A stretch of DNA of 64,000 bases from Macquaria australasica (GCA_005408345.1 SEMN01000941.1:1-64000), one strand, 5' to 3'. Shown: positions 1-9,005, numbered from the stretch's first letter. Numbers and translations: made by a program. Notes: a model not told the origin generated them from the sequence alone.

Positions 1-4
1 GTTC

Positions 5-1561
5 ATGACCAACGTGCGAGCACACAGCATGATTCGTTTGTGGCCAGGAGAAAACTCAACAAGGATGAAGCGAAGTCTAGGGAGCAAGGACGAATATGTT
101 TGGTTGCAATTGGAGCACTTCAAGAAGCAAAACTTATGGTTTCAACACTTGAACTATTCTAAATGGCAAATCTCTAATGACTCATGTTATGCATGTTTGG
201 CAGCTCAACCAAAGCTATGGATGATGCCATTACCTTATGCTGCTTGGAGCACTGAGAGTATGGTACAACACGCTCCAGCTGGAGGTTTTGGGGATATGTC
301 AATAGATAGGCGCCCAATGGGGTCAGAATGGGATTGTATGTTAATAAGAGGAACACCATTTCAGGAGGCGTTGATTGCTAGTGTCCAAAGATGTCCAACA
401 GCCACAGTAACAAATACAGTTTATCCAGTAGTGCCACCCCCGATGTGGCCAGGGGGAGGGTTTGAGTGTTTCCAGCATGGTGAATTGCCGGATGGTACCT
501 TTGAGCAGACGGGTAATTGGACTGGACATTTCCGAGGCAATTGTTCACATCTTTGGAACATAACCAGCAGATATGGTCCGACAGTATTGGTCAAAGGAAA
601 TAGGGTCCCCGATAGCACGTATGAAATACCCAATCTGATTCTGTATCAAACAGAAGCTGTTCCAGATTTGTTTTGGATGTGTGGTGGTGATCAATTGCGT
701 ACCACTCTTCCAGTCAATTGGACTGGGACTTGTGCACGAGTAGTTTTAATACAAGAGACGCACATAGTCAGTGAAGATAAATTCAGGATGGCAAAGAAGG
801 ATGTGCAGAGCACTGAATTGTTCCACAAGAAACGCAGTGTGGGGACGTTTACTGAAGATCCCAGGGTATGGGTAGATGCAATAGGGGTTCCGAGGGGGGT
901 CCCAGATGAATTCAAAGCTAGGAACCAGGTAGCTGCCGGATTTGAGTCAGCTCTATGTTGGTGGTGTACTATTAACAAAAATGTGGATTGGATCAACTAC
1001 ATTTACTATAACCAACAGCGGTTCGTTAATCACACTGAAAAAGCCCTTTTAGCTTTGGGAGAACAGACGGCTGCCACCTCTCAGATGACCTGGCAGAATA
1101 GGTTGGCCCTAGACATGTTGTTGGCAGAAAAGGGAGGCGTTTGTACCATGTTTGGGGATGCCTGTTGCACCTTCATTCCCAACAATACAGCACCAAATGG
1201 ATCATTCACGAAAGCCATGACTAAATTGAGGGCGTTGTCAATAGAGCTCAAAGAGAACGCTGGTCATGGGATGTGGAACATGGACTGGTTCAATCTAGAT
1301 GCACTAAAGAAAATAGGAATTGTCCTAGGAGTTATGGTAGTGGTGTTGATGATAATTGCATGTTGCGTTGCACCTATGGTACAGTCTCTGATAAAGAGGG
1401 TGGCAACCACCGCAGGACAACATGTAGTGTTAGCCAAGATGGAAGCGACAGAGGACAGTAACGCTTACAACGCCCACACTGACTTGGACCTGACCAAGAT
1501 TACGGACTTGAATCGGACTAAGGACACAGATCACAAGATATCTTGGCACATCCTAACCTAG
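5..1561 (+). CDS. env: Retroviral envelope glycoprotein (partial, 5' end outside window)
   Basis: This frame encodes the surface and transmembrane subunits of a retroviral Env. The reading frame is already open at base 2, so the Met at base 5 is probably internal and the signal peptide lies upstream. Counting from that Met: a CxxC motif (C61, C64) of the kind that links SU to TM, many N-glycosylation sequons, a basic HKKR cleavage site at 274-277, a fusion-peptide-like stretch near 292-320, an immunosuppressive-type heptad region near 364-380, a CX6CC motif (C380, C387, C388), a transmembrane helix near 437-458 followed by two cysteines, and a short cytoplasmic tail. CxxC together with CX6CC defines a covalently associated gamma-type Env. 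There is no internal stop over 518 codons. The first accessory frame overlaps its last bases. Confidence 0.9.
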   Translation: MTNVRAHSMIRLWPGENSTRMKRSLGSKDEYVWLQLEHFKKQNLWFQHLNYSKWQISNDSCYACLAAQPKLWMMPLPYAAWSTESMVQHAPAGGFGDMSIDRRPMGSEWDCMLIRGTPFQEALIASVQRCPTATVTNTVYPVVPPPMWPGGGFECFQHGELPDGTFEQTGNWTGHFRGNCSHLWNITSRYGPTVLVKGNRVPDSTYEIPNLILYQTEAVPDLFWMCGGDQLRTTLPVNWTGTCARVVLIQETHIVSEDKFRMAKKDVQSTELFHKKRSVGTFTEDPRVWVDAIGVPRGVPDEFKARNQVAAGFESALCWWCTINKNVDWINYIYYNQQRFVNHTEKALLALGEQTAATSQMTWQNRLALDMLLAEKGGVCTMFGDACCTFIPNNTAPNGSFTKAMTKLRALSIELKENAGHGMWNMDWFNLDALKKIGIVLGVMVVVLMIIACCVAPMVQSLIKRVATTAGQHVVLAKMEATEDSNAYNAHTDLDLTKITDLNRTKDTDHKISWHILT

Positions 1562-2300
1562 AGACTATGAATGGACATCAATTAAAAATCAGACAAAAAC
1601 GGAAACAAAACAATGAGCGCCTAAGATCCCTTTTAAGTAACTTGCCCTATCAGCCCCCAGATTACGCTTCCCAGACTAGGCACAGACTAACGGGAATGAT
1701 AGTTCCTTCGCAAGGCTATTCCACTTTCCAGGAGCCGTATGAGCTAAGAATTGCACAGCTAAAAAGCTCAAATTGGATAACTAAAGTGTATCCATTGCCC
1801 AAAGGATTGACTCTGGAAATAAGCAGTGTCACAATACAATATGACTTTGATCAATTGGACCATCGCAGAAAATGGTGCTTACCATTGCAAACAGAAAGCG
1901 CAAAAACATTCATAACATTTAGATTGGGTCCATTGATTCTTTTTAGCACTTGTGAGGGGTTGGCTCGATATGGTGGGAGTGGAAAGACTTGCCAAACGGT
2001 ACCATGATGTATATGCCATACATCCAAATCAATATGCAACAGTAGCTTTGGTAAAGGGAAGAGTGGTGACAAGTTATACTCTCCTGAAACAAGGAAATGT
2101 TTGACAATAACATTGCGATTTGTCCAGACTGTTGTTGTATACCAGACTCAGTGCTAGAGGAAATATTAGACTGATAGTCTTTGAGGGATATCATTTTGAT
2201 CCTGATTTATTGATACATCAATCAAAACACATATGGGCAGAGATAAGATTGCCTGGCTAAAAGAAATGCCACGACCAGACAGAGTGTATGCAACAATCAG
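1543..2300 (+). pseudogene. Retroviral accessory gene X1 (broken; subfamily X)
   Basis: The first frame is open from 1543 to 2007 (154 codons) and overlaps the end of env. A Met at 1567, just after the env stop, is an equally good start. Its N-terminus is basic (residues 15-21 KIRQKRK). Similarity to X2 and X3 carries on after the stop in other frames: around 1976-2103, around 2110-2150 (a QTVVV stretch matching KTIVV of X2) and around 2215-2265 (HIWAEIRL matching LIWTTMPRL of X2). At least two frame changes and several stops therefore interrupt it, and as it stands the gene cannot give a full-length product. I recognise no function. The paralogy to X2/X3 is my own alignment by eye; it is weak in the first half and clearer in the second. 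Confidence 0.6.
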
Positions 2301-2472
2301 AGATTGAATACAGATACAAAGATTGATGGGTGCCACCTCAAATAGGCTATCCTCATACAAATCACAGAACACTAAGTAGCGCACTGTGATTTCTCCCAAC
2401 AGAAAGAAAAGACTAAAATCCCTGAAGAATAGACCCCGACAGCATAGTAGGCTCAGGTAATCACCCGCAATC

Positions 2473-3060
2473 ATGGATCTGGCAGCTATTATGGGGCGGT
2501 ATTGGGAAGGAAAGGATCCCATGACTCCAGTTACCATTCCAGACCAGGTATTTACGGTGAATGCATGGGGAGAATGGCAGAAGGAGTCTGACTGGCAATC
2601 CTTTACGGATAAAGCTCAGCCCTGGGCAGTAGCAGATTATTCTGGTCTGGTGTACTATCACGCCGAATCTCGGGTGACTAAAGGTCGAAAGAAACTCCCA
2701 ACTGCCCATATCTATGCGCCGCCAACACTTACGGTGGTCACAGATTTCTATAAGATAAAACGAGTAATCACCTTCCAGTACGTCCCGTGCCCAACACCGA
2801 CAGCTGGGATAGATGATCAGCCTGACACGTTTGCAGGTTATCAATTTTCCAACAGTATGTGGAAGACAATAGTAGTAACCAAAACCTACTACTCTTTGTA
2901 TACTAACCAGTTGATTTGGACCACTATGCCTAGGCTTGCAGAAACAGCACTTCGGACCATACCCAAGTGGGACCTGGAAGCAGCAACCAAACCAGTTTAT
3001 TACCCACTGCCCAGACCTCCACCAGTCGAACTCCGGCAAATTGAGAGAATCCGAGGATAG
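2473..3060 (+). CDS. Retroviral accessory protein X2 (195 aa)
   Basis: This is an uninterrupted frame with its own ATG, 16 bases upstream of X3. I do not recognise a named family. Visible landmarks are a tryptophan-rich N-terminal third (AWGEWQ at 31-36, W41, W51), a beta-rich middle (TLTVVTDFYKIKRVITF at 85-101), W130-K-T-I-V, IWTTMPRL at 148-155, and a proline-rich tail (YPLPRPPP near 177-184). There is no signal peptide or membrane segment, so a cytoplasmic or nuclear protein is likely. X3 aligns over residues 20-134 (VTIxD, WGxWxK, AQPxAV, MWKTI). Lying downstream of env, it is probably expressed from a spliced mRNA. Complex retroviruses place regulatory or restriction-factor antagonist genes here, but neither role is shown. 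Confidence 0.75.
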   Translation: MDLAAIMGRYWEGKDPMTPVTIPDQVFTVNAWGEWQKESDWQSFTDKAQPWAVADYSGLVYYHAESRVTKGRKKLPTAHIYAPPTLTVVTDFYKIKRVITFQYVPCPTPTAGIDDQPDTFAGYQFSNSMWKTIVVTKTYYSLYTNQLIWTTMPRLAETALRTIPKWDLEAATKPVYYPLPRPPPVELRQIERIRG

Positions 3061-3076
3061 AGTCTAAAGTACCAAC

Positions 3077-3565
3077 ATGCAGTATGATAAGGGATTAGTC
3101 ACCAAATTAGTGAAATATTGGCCATTAGAAAAACATGATTCCAGAGTTACAATTTCCGATCGTGTAATATTAATAGATCAGTGGGGACAATGGGAAAAAG
3201 ATGAAAAATTGTGGTATCCCTTGACCAATATGGCTCAACCTTATGCTGTCTCCTCCGGTATTTGGCTGTTCACCTTAAATACCAGAATCAATGCAAGCCC
3301 CACTGTTGACTACCCGGAGCTACTTCTCTTAGTCCAGCAGTATAAACTAAAGAAGAAGGTTGTGTTTCATTACTTAGATCCGCAAAACCCTAGTGATATT
3401 GACCCCAGGTATTCTCAGGACTATAGTATTGAGCATCTCATTGAAACATGTATGTGGAAGACAATCACTAACCAAAGCTTGCCTCAAGGGACTAGCCACC
3501 TATCCTCTACCTCTACCCTCAAGACTGGAAGAGAAACTCAACAGACTACCTCAATGGGAAACTGA
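3077..3565 (+). CDS. Retroviral accessory protein X3 (162 aa, C-terminus altered)
   Basis: This is a paralogue of X2. Shared positions include VTISD (24-28) against VTIPD, WGQWEK (36-41) against WGEWQK, AQPYAV (53-58) against AQPWAV, a KLKKKVVFHY block (90-99) and MWKTI (126-130). After residue 130 the match stops. The IWxxMPRL block of X2 is missing, and a YPLP-rich tail resembling the X2 C-terminus is read in another frame at about 3497-3560. I infer a deletion with a frame change, so the present C-terminal 30 residues or so are probably not ancestral. The rest of the frame is open. Function is unknown. Confidence 0.65.
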   Translation: MQYDKGLVTKLVKYWPLEKHDSRVTISDRVILIDQWGQWEKDEKLWYPLTNMAQPYAVSSGIWLFTLNTRINASPTVDYPELLLLVQQYKLKKKVVFHYLDPQNPSDIDPRYSQDYSIEHLIETCMWKTITNQSLPQGTSHLSSTSTLKTGRETQQTTSMGN

Positions 3566-3762
3566 GCAACCCTCCCACTGGGATTCGGAGTCAACACAAA
3601 CGTCGAGGTGCTAGTAACCTCTTGTGTTGACGGCTCTCTACGATGCGCAAAGTATCTGAGCTGAAGATGAACCTGCCTCTCAAATGAACTGATTTTGAAC
3701 ACAATACTCACATTGCTGCAAACCTCATTCATGTTCTATTATCAAAGTGTTGATGTATTGTT

Positions 3763-4356
3763 ATGTTGATTATGTTGTTGACAGACTGTGGTGACATGCC
3801 TCGTTTTGGCCCCTGTAGACGACATCGACGACGAAGGACACACAGAATTGTATTCCAAGAACAATTATGCATCCCTATTATAAAGAATATAGGGCCTCTG
3901 TCAGTGAGCCAACATGTGGGACTATTATTCCAGACTGTGCCATTTGGGCCTTGGGAATACAAACTTAATGGAATAGCTAGATTTTGTGATGTAACTGGTC
4001 TGCCATGTGGACTGCGGATTGGCAATATAGCCAAAACGCGTTGGGTCGAGAAATCGTACCCCAAGGGTCTGATTACTATAGTTACGACACAGTGCACCTT
4101 GGAATTAGACTGTACCATAGTCATCGATTACTCGGGTCTGTCCATTACTGGAAGGTCCTGGCAATATGGATGGAGGCAAATAGTGGCCAAACAAGTTGAT
4201 ATGGTAGAAGTATACGTTGGTAGTTTCAGTATATGGTCTTCGATTCCACGGCTAACTCGGGGAAAAAGTGTGCTACCGTGGGGATGTTCCCACGAGGGTA
4301 GATCAGAAAAACAACCACGGGGATCAAGAAACACCAAAACTATATCACCACAGTAG
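3763..4356 (+). CDS. Retroviral accessory protein Y1 (197 aa, arginine-rich N-terminus)
   Basis: This is an open frame of a second accessory subfamily. Met12 (3796) is an alternative start, directly before an arginine-rich stretch at residues 19-28 (RRHRRRRTHR), which resembles nuclear-import or RNA-binding arginine motifs. The core shares with Y2 the blocks FGPW (61-64), CGLRIGNIAKTRW (82-94) and CTLELDCTIVID (111-122). W137-R-Q-I-V and IWSSIPRL (157-164) resemble WKTIV and IWTTMPRL of X2, so subfamilies X and Y probably share an ancestor. No signal peptide or membrane helix is evident. The arginine motif would suit a Tat- or Rev-like regulatory role, but that is only inference. Confidence 0.7.
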   Translation: MLIMLLTDCGDMPRFGPCRRHRRRRTHRIVFQEQLCIPIIKNIGPLSVSQHVGLLFQTVPFGPWEYKLNGIARFCDVTGLPCGLRIGNIAKTRWVEKSYPKGLITIVTTQCTLELDCTIVIDYSGLSITGRSWQYGWRQIVAKQVDMVEVYVGSFSIWSSIPRLTRGKSVLPWGCSHEGRSEKQPRGSRNTKTISPQ

Positions 4357-4430
4357 AATAGTTAACAATAAGATATTGATTACATTTGTGTTTCAATTTT
4401 GTTGATAGCAGAAGCAAAGGCTGACCCACC

Positions 4431-4970
4431 ATGACAACCAACACCATAGAGCTGCGCGAGCAACTGTCGGATCAACATTGTGAGTGGAGTGGGAGTCCAT
4501 GGACTGTAGGTCATCAGGTGAACTTCCTATTCCACACTGTGGCCTACGGACCATGGAAGTACCAGTCTGGGGAATTAGATGACTATTTGGATGACATTGG
4601 TCCAAAATGTAGTCTGCGTATCAATAGTTTTGCGAAAACTTTTTGGCATGAGCGGAGGCGAATTATGGGGCCCATTACCCTGTCTACGGCTGAGTGCATA
4701 CTCCGCTTGGATTGTACCTTGACCATTGACAGGGTTCTTGTTGGAGAAACACCCCTTCAGGGTGATCCTGACCGCTATGGGTTCAATCAAGTCCTGATGA
4801 AACACATCGTCGTATCCAGCATTTATGTAGGGAGGCGAAGAATTTGGACCAACAAGCCCCATTGGTCAAGTGTAGATCTGAAGTTCACGGTACCATGGTG
4901 GAAGTTTGCTGATAACGCGCCAGGAACACCACCCCTACCTTGTCCCCTTTGCAGTGCTCTCCCCAACTAG
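4431..4970 (+). CDS. Retroviral accessory protein Y2 (179 aa)
   Basis: This is a paralogue of Y1, read 75 bases downstream of it. Matching blocks are YGPW (39-42), CSLRINSFAKTFW (60-72), CILRLDCTLTID (89-100) and IWTNKP (138-143). It lacks the arginine-rich N-terminus of Y1 and ends in a proline/cysteine-rich tail (PLPCPLC near 169-175). It is the last gene before the 3' untranslated region. The frame is undamaged. No known domain is recognised. The conserved W, C and hydrophobic positions between Y1 and Y2 suggest a folded domain under past selection. Confidence 0.72.
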   Translation: MTTNTIELREQLSDQHCEWSGSPWTVGHQVNFLFHTVAYGPWKYQSGELDDYLDDIGPKCSLRINSFAKTFWHERRRIMGPITLSTAECILRLDCTLTIDRVLVGETPLQGDPDRYGFNQVLMKHIVVSSIYVGRRRIWTNKPHWSSVDLKFTVPWWKFADNAPGTPPLPCPLCSALPN

Positions 4971-4973
4971 TCA

Positions 4974-5617
4974 CAGACACCGCAGTAAAGATTAGTGTGA
5001 TGAATCCCGGTGGGTGTGACAGCCTCTGCGTAATACTTAAGGGCTACTTGCATGCATTACAATTGTGAAGTTTTATGTAACCAAAAGTCTTATATATCTC
5101 ACGAGTGTTTTTCTGAACTAAGTCACTGAATGAATATGAAGGTTCTCAATACTCTTTGTGCTGATGTGTTTAATGTCCATGATTTAGATTGTACACTGAA
5201 TCTTAAGGTTTTCCCTCACTACTGGCTAGGAGGTTTTCCTTGAGATTTGGTAAGGAGGTTAGGTGTGGCTTGGCTTTTACTCACTCCCCGTCAAACAGGG
5301 AGGAGAGGTTTTTCAAGTCACACTCCAGTGATAGTGGACTTCGTTCCCGGGACACACTCGACTTGAGAGTGCCGGTGATAAAAAGGAAAAAAAAACCTGA
5401 GCCTCGTTGTTCAGGGGTGAAGGAACTCCACTATCATTAGATGAAGGTTAGGTTGGTTTGCAAATGTATTCTAACTATGTGTTTACAATTATTTACGTGT
5501 GCCAATGTATTATCTCCAACACTGTGTGGTTTTACAACTGTATCACTTTCAGGACCTCAGTAACGATATATGTATTTTAGCCTCCCTATCGAGGGATGTT
5601 GGGACTGTTTGAGTCCC
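4974..5617 (+). other. Retroviral 3' untranslated region between Y2 and the polypurine tract
   Basis: I see no convincing gene in this stretch. An open run at 5240-5440 has no similarity to the accessory genes. An A-rich purine run at about 5380-5396 could be a second internal polypurine tract, but this is speculative. Confidence 0.5.
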
Positions 5618-5626
5618 AAAGGGGGG
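5618..5626 (+). promoter_or_regulatory. Polypurine tract (plus-strand primer site)
   Basis: AAAGGGGGG lies four bases upstream of the TG that begins the LTR. This is the expected position of the primer for plus-strand DNA synthesis. Confidence 0.8.
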
Positions 5627-5630
5627 ATTA

Positions 5631-6495
5631 TGTGGGGAATAAAATTAGATAGAATTAATGAACACTGGACACTAACTGTATGACAATAATTAAGTTAACA
5701 AAGATCACTGGAAGTATAATACCAAGTGTAATTGTATAACGTAGTATTAATGAGCACCTAGTATGAGCACCAGCATGTTATAAACAGAGCATGATTAGCT
5801 GCAGAATAGATGCATTAGTTATCACATGCCTGCATGAGCAAGAGTACGAATGACCTAAGGGAAAACCCCTATGAAAAGGTCCAATGTAAGGATAGGCGGT
5901 AATAAAACTAAAAGACTTGAGGAAAACATCAGATGACTGTTAAACTATGAATAAAGCATGTAGAAAACAGCAGACTGTTAAACTATGAACCAGCAGATGT
6001 TTAAACCCACCCTTAGGGGAAATGGAAGATACCAAGGAGGACACTGAAAGCACATGTTTTTAAAAAATAGACTCAACATTGTGGTCAGACACCATTAACT
6101 ATGGACCAAAGAGGATGAGCCCTTAGGACTTGGAAAACACCTAGCAGATGACACGATTGTTTATTGTGAACCAAGTACATCAGATGACTTGAAGTGATGA
6201 CCACTGGAGAAATGACACCATTGTTTCTCAAACACAGGAGAATGGATAAAAAGAAAAATAATGGTGTCTAATCAAAGTGGCAATTCAAGGCCAGGAGGAG
6301 GTACTAAAGTTGTAAAACCACAGAAGGGGGGGTTCCAGAAAGAGTATAAAAGGCAGGAGCTGTGCATTGAGAGATCAGTGCTTCCATGGAAGGACTCATG
6401 TTTGCTGTACTGCTTGCTTTGCTTGAACAGTAAACTTTGCTCACATCTGAACTCTTTTTGACTCAGTGTTTTATTGGTGACTGTTATTCTCTACA
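5631..6495 (+). repeat. Retroviral 3' LTR (865 bp)
   Basis: The LTR runs from TGTGGGG after the polypurine tract to CTCTACA, with a TGT/ACA inverted end. TATAAAA at 6345-6351 marks the core promoter, so U3 is about 740 bases and R plus U5 about 120. AGTAAA at 6429-6434 is a possible variant polyadenylation signal. U3 carries short direct repeats (17 bases at 5935-5951 and 5973-5989; a diverged 16-base pair at 6147-6162 and 6211-6226) of the kind seen in retroviral enhancers. The 5' LTR is outside the window, so both ends were chosen from sequence signatures alone. Confidence 0.85.
6345..6351 (+). promoter_or_regulatory. LTR TATA box
   Basis: TATAAAA lies about 145 bases before the LTR end. 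Transcription would start roughly 25-30 bases downstream, near 6375. Confidence 0.75.
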
Positions 6496-6496
6496 G

Positions 6497-7150
6497 TGTG
6501 GTGAAGATCCTGAAGACATCCGGCCCAGCTTCTTGATTTTTCCTCCACATCAATACCTCACGCTGATCAAGCAAGGGGAAAAAGAAGAACGTTGTATTAC
6601 ATTGGCTCTACCTCAAGACTCGTCGACTGAGAACCCTAAGGCTCGCCCCGAGCTGCTGAAAAACAGGCTGACTCGGATGATGCGGTTAACCAGGTATTGA
6701 GTAACCTTCCTGCACGAGACCGCAAGAATGCTAGGTACATCATGAAGAAATTGGCCGAGAGCGACGACGGATGGACTTGGAATTTGTTTACAAGGTCAAG
6801 ATTGTGAAGGCTCTCATTTGATTGATTTAAAAAATTTTCCGTCTTATAAAAAAAATAGTCAGAACCCCACTGCCTAAAAAGGTTGGAGTTTTTTTTAAGT
6901 ACTTTGATGGAACTCAACATCCCCTTATCCTGTGTAAATAACCCTCAAGCTCGCGATCAATACCGTCGTCTCAAAACGGACGGAGCCCAGATTGGACCTG
7001 AAGAAGAAGAATCTCCCAAAGCGCGGATCGTAAAAAACAGGAGAACGGCGTTATCCCCACGTTGGATTACGCCGATGGAAGGAAAAGACTCTCCAGAAAG
7101 GAAAAACTAGAACTCGTAAAACAAGGAAATCTACGCACTAGATCAACCTC
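6497..7150 (+). pseudogene. Unidentified frame-broken ORF relic beside the LTR
   Basis: Protein-like sequence runs through several frames: 6497-6700, about 6695-6808, about 6780-6910, 6905-7060 and 7050-7130. The pieces have ordinary globular composition, for example LPARDRKNARYIMKKLAE, then GSHLIDL, then a run around LMELNIPLSCVNN, then a basic stretch rich in K and R. Together they suggest one protein of about 200 residues broken by at least three frameshifts. The retrovirus appears to have inserted next to or inside it. I recall similar sequences in transposon-rich fish contigs but cannot name the family. Confidence 0.4.
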
Positions 7151-8415
7151 CCCCCATAAATTTAATTGTAAGAGACGAGTCAATGTTTTGTCTTTTCTCA
7201 ATAAATTGTGTATTACTCACATTCAGAGTCTACAGACTGTCATTTAAAAGCAAAAGCAGAAAAAACAGATTAAAGTCTAGAGAGTACACGCATCTCACAA
7301 GTTGTAACAATCTTTAAACATTTGTAAAGAACAAGCCCAGTGGTTAAAAGACTGAGCTTTGATTTCTGATACGTTGATATTTTTTCACAAAGTTGGACGC
7401 CATAAGGTCATTTTAACACATCTTGATACAAAGACAATGCCCAGTGGCAGAGATAATATACGCAGCGTTGACCGCATACAGTGGACAGAGGGTGTTTGTG
7501 GTGGTGGGGCGTGGTTGGAGCGTGGCTGCAGAGGGGGAGAAGTGGGGGAGTGGCTCAGGAGCTTAGGGCGGGTTGCCCGGGGAGGCGCAGGTGCAGCGCA
7601 TCAGGTGTTGATGGGTGCTTTTATTAGCAGCAGCAGCCCTGAGGACGGGGATCGGATGGACCGGATGCACGGGGACGACACTCAGGACCGGAGACCACGG
7701 CCGCTGGAGTGTGCGAGAGAGAGAGAGAGCCTAGGAGGCGGACAATCGGAAATAAAGAAACCTGCGGGTTATACACGCAATCGGTGTGTGTCTCTGTTGG
7801 CGGGCCCAGGGGGGTAGCAGTCAGTATGCTACAGTGTTGAAGCTGACGGTTGTGTTAGAATACGTGGCAAGTCCCGTTATGGTTTTCCAAAAACTGTAAG
7901 ATGCTCGAGGGGTAATGAGTAAAGTCCGGGGGTAGTCCAAAAGAGTCAAAAAACAAAAAAAAAAAAGGTTGCGTTACCGTTCTCCTCCAGAGTTAAAGAT
8001 AACCAGTGCTCCCCGGGTTTGTGTCCTTTATGCGTGTTTACGATAACAAGCAGGGAGTCTAAACGAACGACTCAGTAAAAAAAGGTAACTGGTCACAAGC
8101 CCACACCCTGCAAAATACACCCAGCAGATGCCGCAAGAAACCTTCCAACTGATAATTCATTGTTCTTGTTTTTTTTAATAATAATAAAAATAACAACAAC
8201 AATAACAACAATAATAATAATAATAATAATAATAATCTACCAGCACCTGTCTTTTAGAGTTGATCTCTAGAATGGAATCATACCAGGCGGAAACGATAAG
8301 AGTGGCGGTATGCCGTAAGGGAACTCTGAATCTCATTTCCAGTCTTAAAGTTCCGTTGTATTAACTGACAAACATCGCATTCCTCTACATAAGTTTTGTT
8401 CAGTAATTACCCATG
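7151..8415. other. Non-coding stretch with an ATT/AAC-rich microsatellite
   Basis: I see no supported gene here. An open run at 7359-7817 is GC-rich, with GA repeats and no protein-like pattern. A simple repeat of AAT and AAC units occupies about 8177-8235. Confidence 0.6.
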
Positions 8416-8646
8416 TTATTGATCTTTGTTCCAACAGTCCTTCACTCGAAGCTGGCCTATTTTCACCACATCCTCCCCTATCAGGTTTTTGTACATGTCA
8501 TGGATAACGTCGTAGATCTTCCTAGATAATTTCAGTTCCTGTCTCTGCAACTGTTTTGACTCTGATCTCGTCCGCTTGGATGTTGCGCATGCGCAGCAGA
8601 CATTGAATGGTAGGAAAGATTTGGGGGGGGTCCAGAGTCTTTGCAT
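8416..8646 (-). CDS. Unidentified ORF, 76 aa, distal member of the minus-strand chain
   Basis: This frame starts where the preceding 119-aa frame stops. It has a basic, glutamine-rich middle (KQLQRQELKLSRKIYDVIHD) that could form a helix. I do not recognise it. It may be the continuation, in another frame, of the ORF at 8646-9005 rather than a separate gene. Confidence 0.3.
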   Translation of the reverse strand: MQRLWTPPKSFLPFNVCCACATSKRTRSESKQLQRQELKLSRKIYDVIHDMYKNLIGEDVVKIGQLRVKDCWNKDQ

Positions 8647-9005
8647 CAGCTGGTAAAAGTGGGTCGAGTAGAAATCATCCGAGTACTTCCAAACACTCGT
8701 GTTGTCTCTGGCTGGGGTGGTTGGTCAGACAGCCGTGGCAGGTCTTTCCGGTAGTTGCCCAGAGTAATGTTGAGCAGATGGAGCACAGCGGTTTTTACAG
8801 CGTTGATGAACATGGAGGACACCCATCTATCGACTTCATCTCCCCGTCTGTCATCTTCCTCGGGGGTTACTTCTCCCAGAGGAGATGCGGGAGAGGGAGG
8901 CGTCGATGGGGACAGAAGTGAGGGAGAGTCAGGTGCCTGGGACTCTTTGAATCTGTCTGTCTGTATCGTCTGAGTCGGAGGAACCGCTGGGTGAGTCACG
9001 CTCAT
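8646..9005 (-). CDS. Unidentified ORF, 119 aa, Pro/Ser-rich acidic N-half
   Basis: This is the second-to-last member of a minus-strand series. The N-terminal half is rich in Ser, Pro and acidic residues (PSLLSPSTPPSPASP), which looks like a disordered linker. The C-terminal half is globular-looking (SSMFINAVKTAVLHLLN, then LGNYRKDLP). No named domain is recognised. Same strand and close packing link it to the ORFs on either side. Confidence 0.35.
   Translation of the reverse strand: MSVTHPAVPPTQTIQTDRFKESQAPDSPSLLSPSTPPSPASPLGEVTPEEDDRRGDEVDRWVSSMFINAVKTAVLHLLNITLGNYRKDLPRLSDQPPQPETTRVFGSTRMISTRPTFTS

Larger units (their letters stand above)
1..6495 (+). mobile_element. Endogenous retrovirus, 3' portion (env, accessory genes, 3' LTR)
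   Basis: The 3' part of a provirus runs off the left edge of the window. In order it holds a gamma-type env frame, a broken accessory frame, four further accessory frames, about 650 bases of untranslated sequence, a purine tract (AAAGGGGGG) and an LTR with TG...CA ends. Gag, pol, the primer-binding site and the 5' LTR are not in the window, so the target duplication and the divergence between the two LTRs cannot be measured. Env is open for at least 518 codons and two accessory frames look undamaged, which fits a fairly recent insertion. One accessory frame is clearly broken and another is truncated, so at least part of the copy has decayed. The Env type and the fish setting suggest a gamma- or epsilon-like fish retrovirus. 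The genus is not proven. Confidence 0.9.

Noticed and set aside
7359..7817. 152-codon plus-strand ORF
   Set aside because: GC/GA-rich repetitive sequence with no protein-like pattern and no homology to neighbours.
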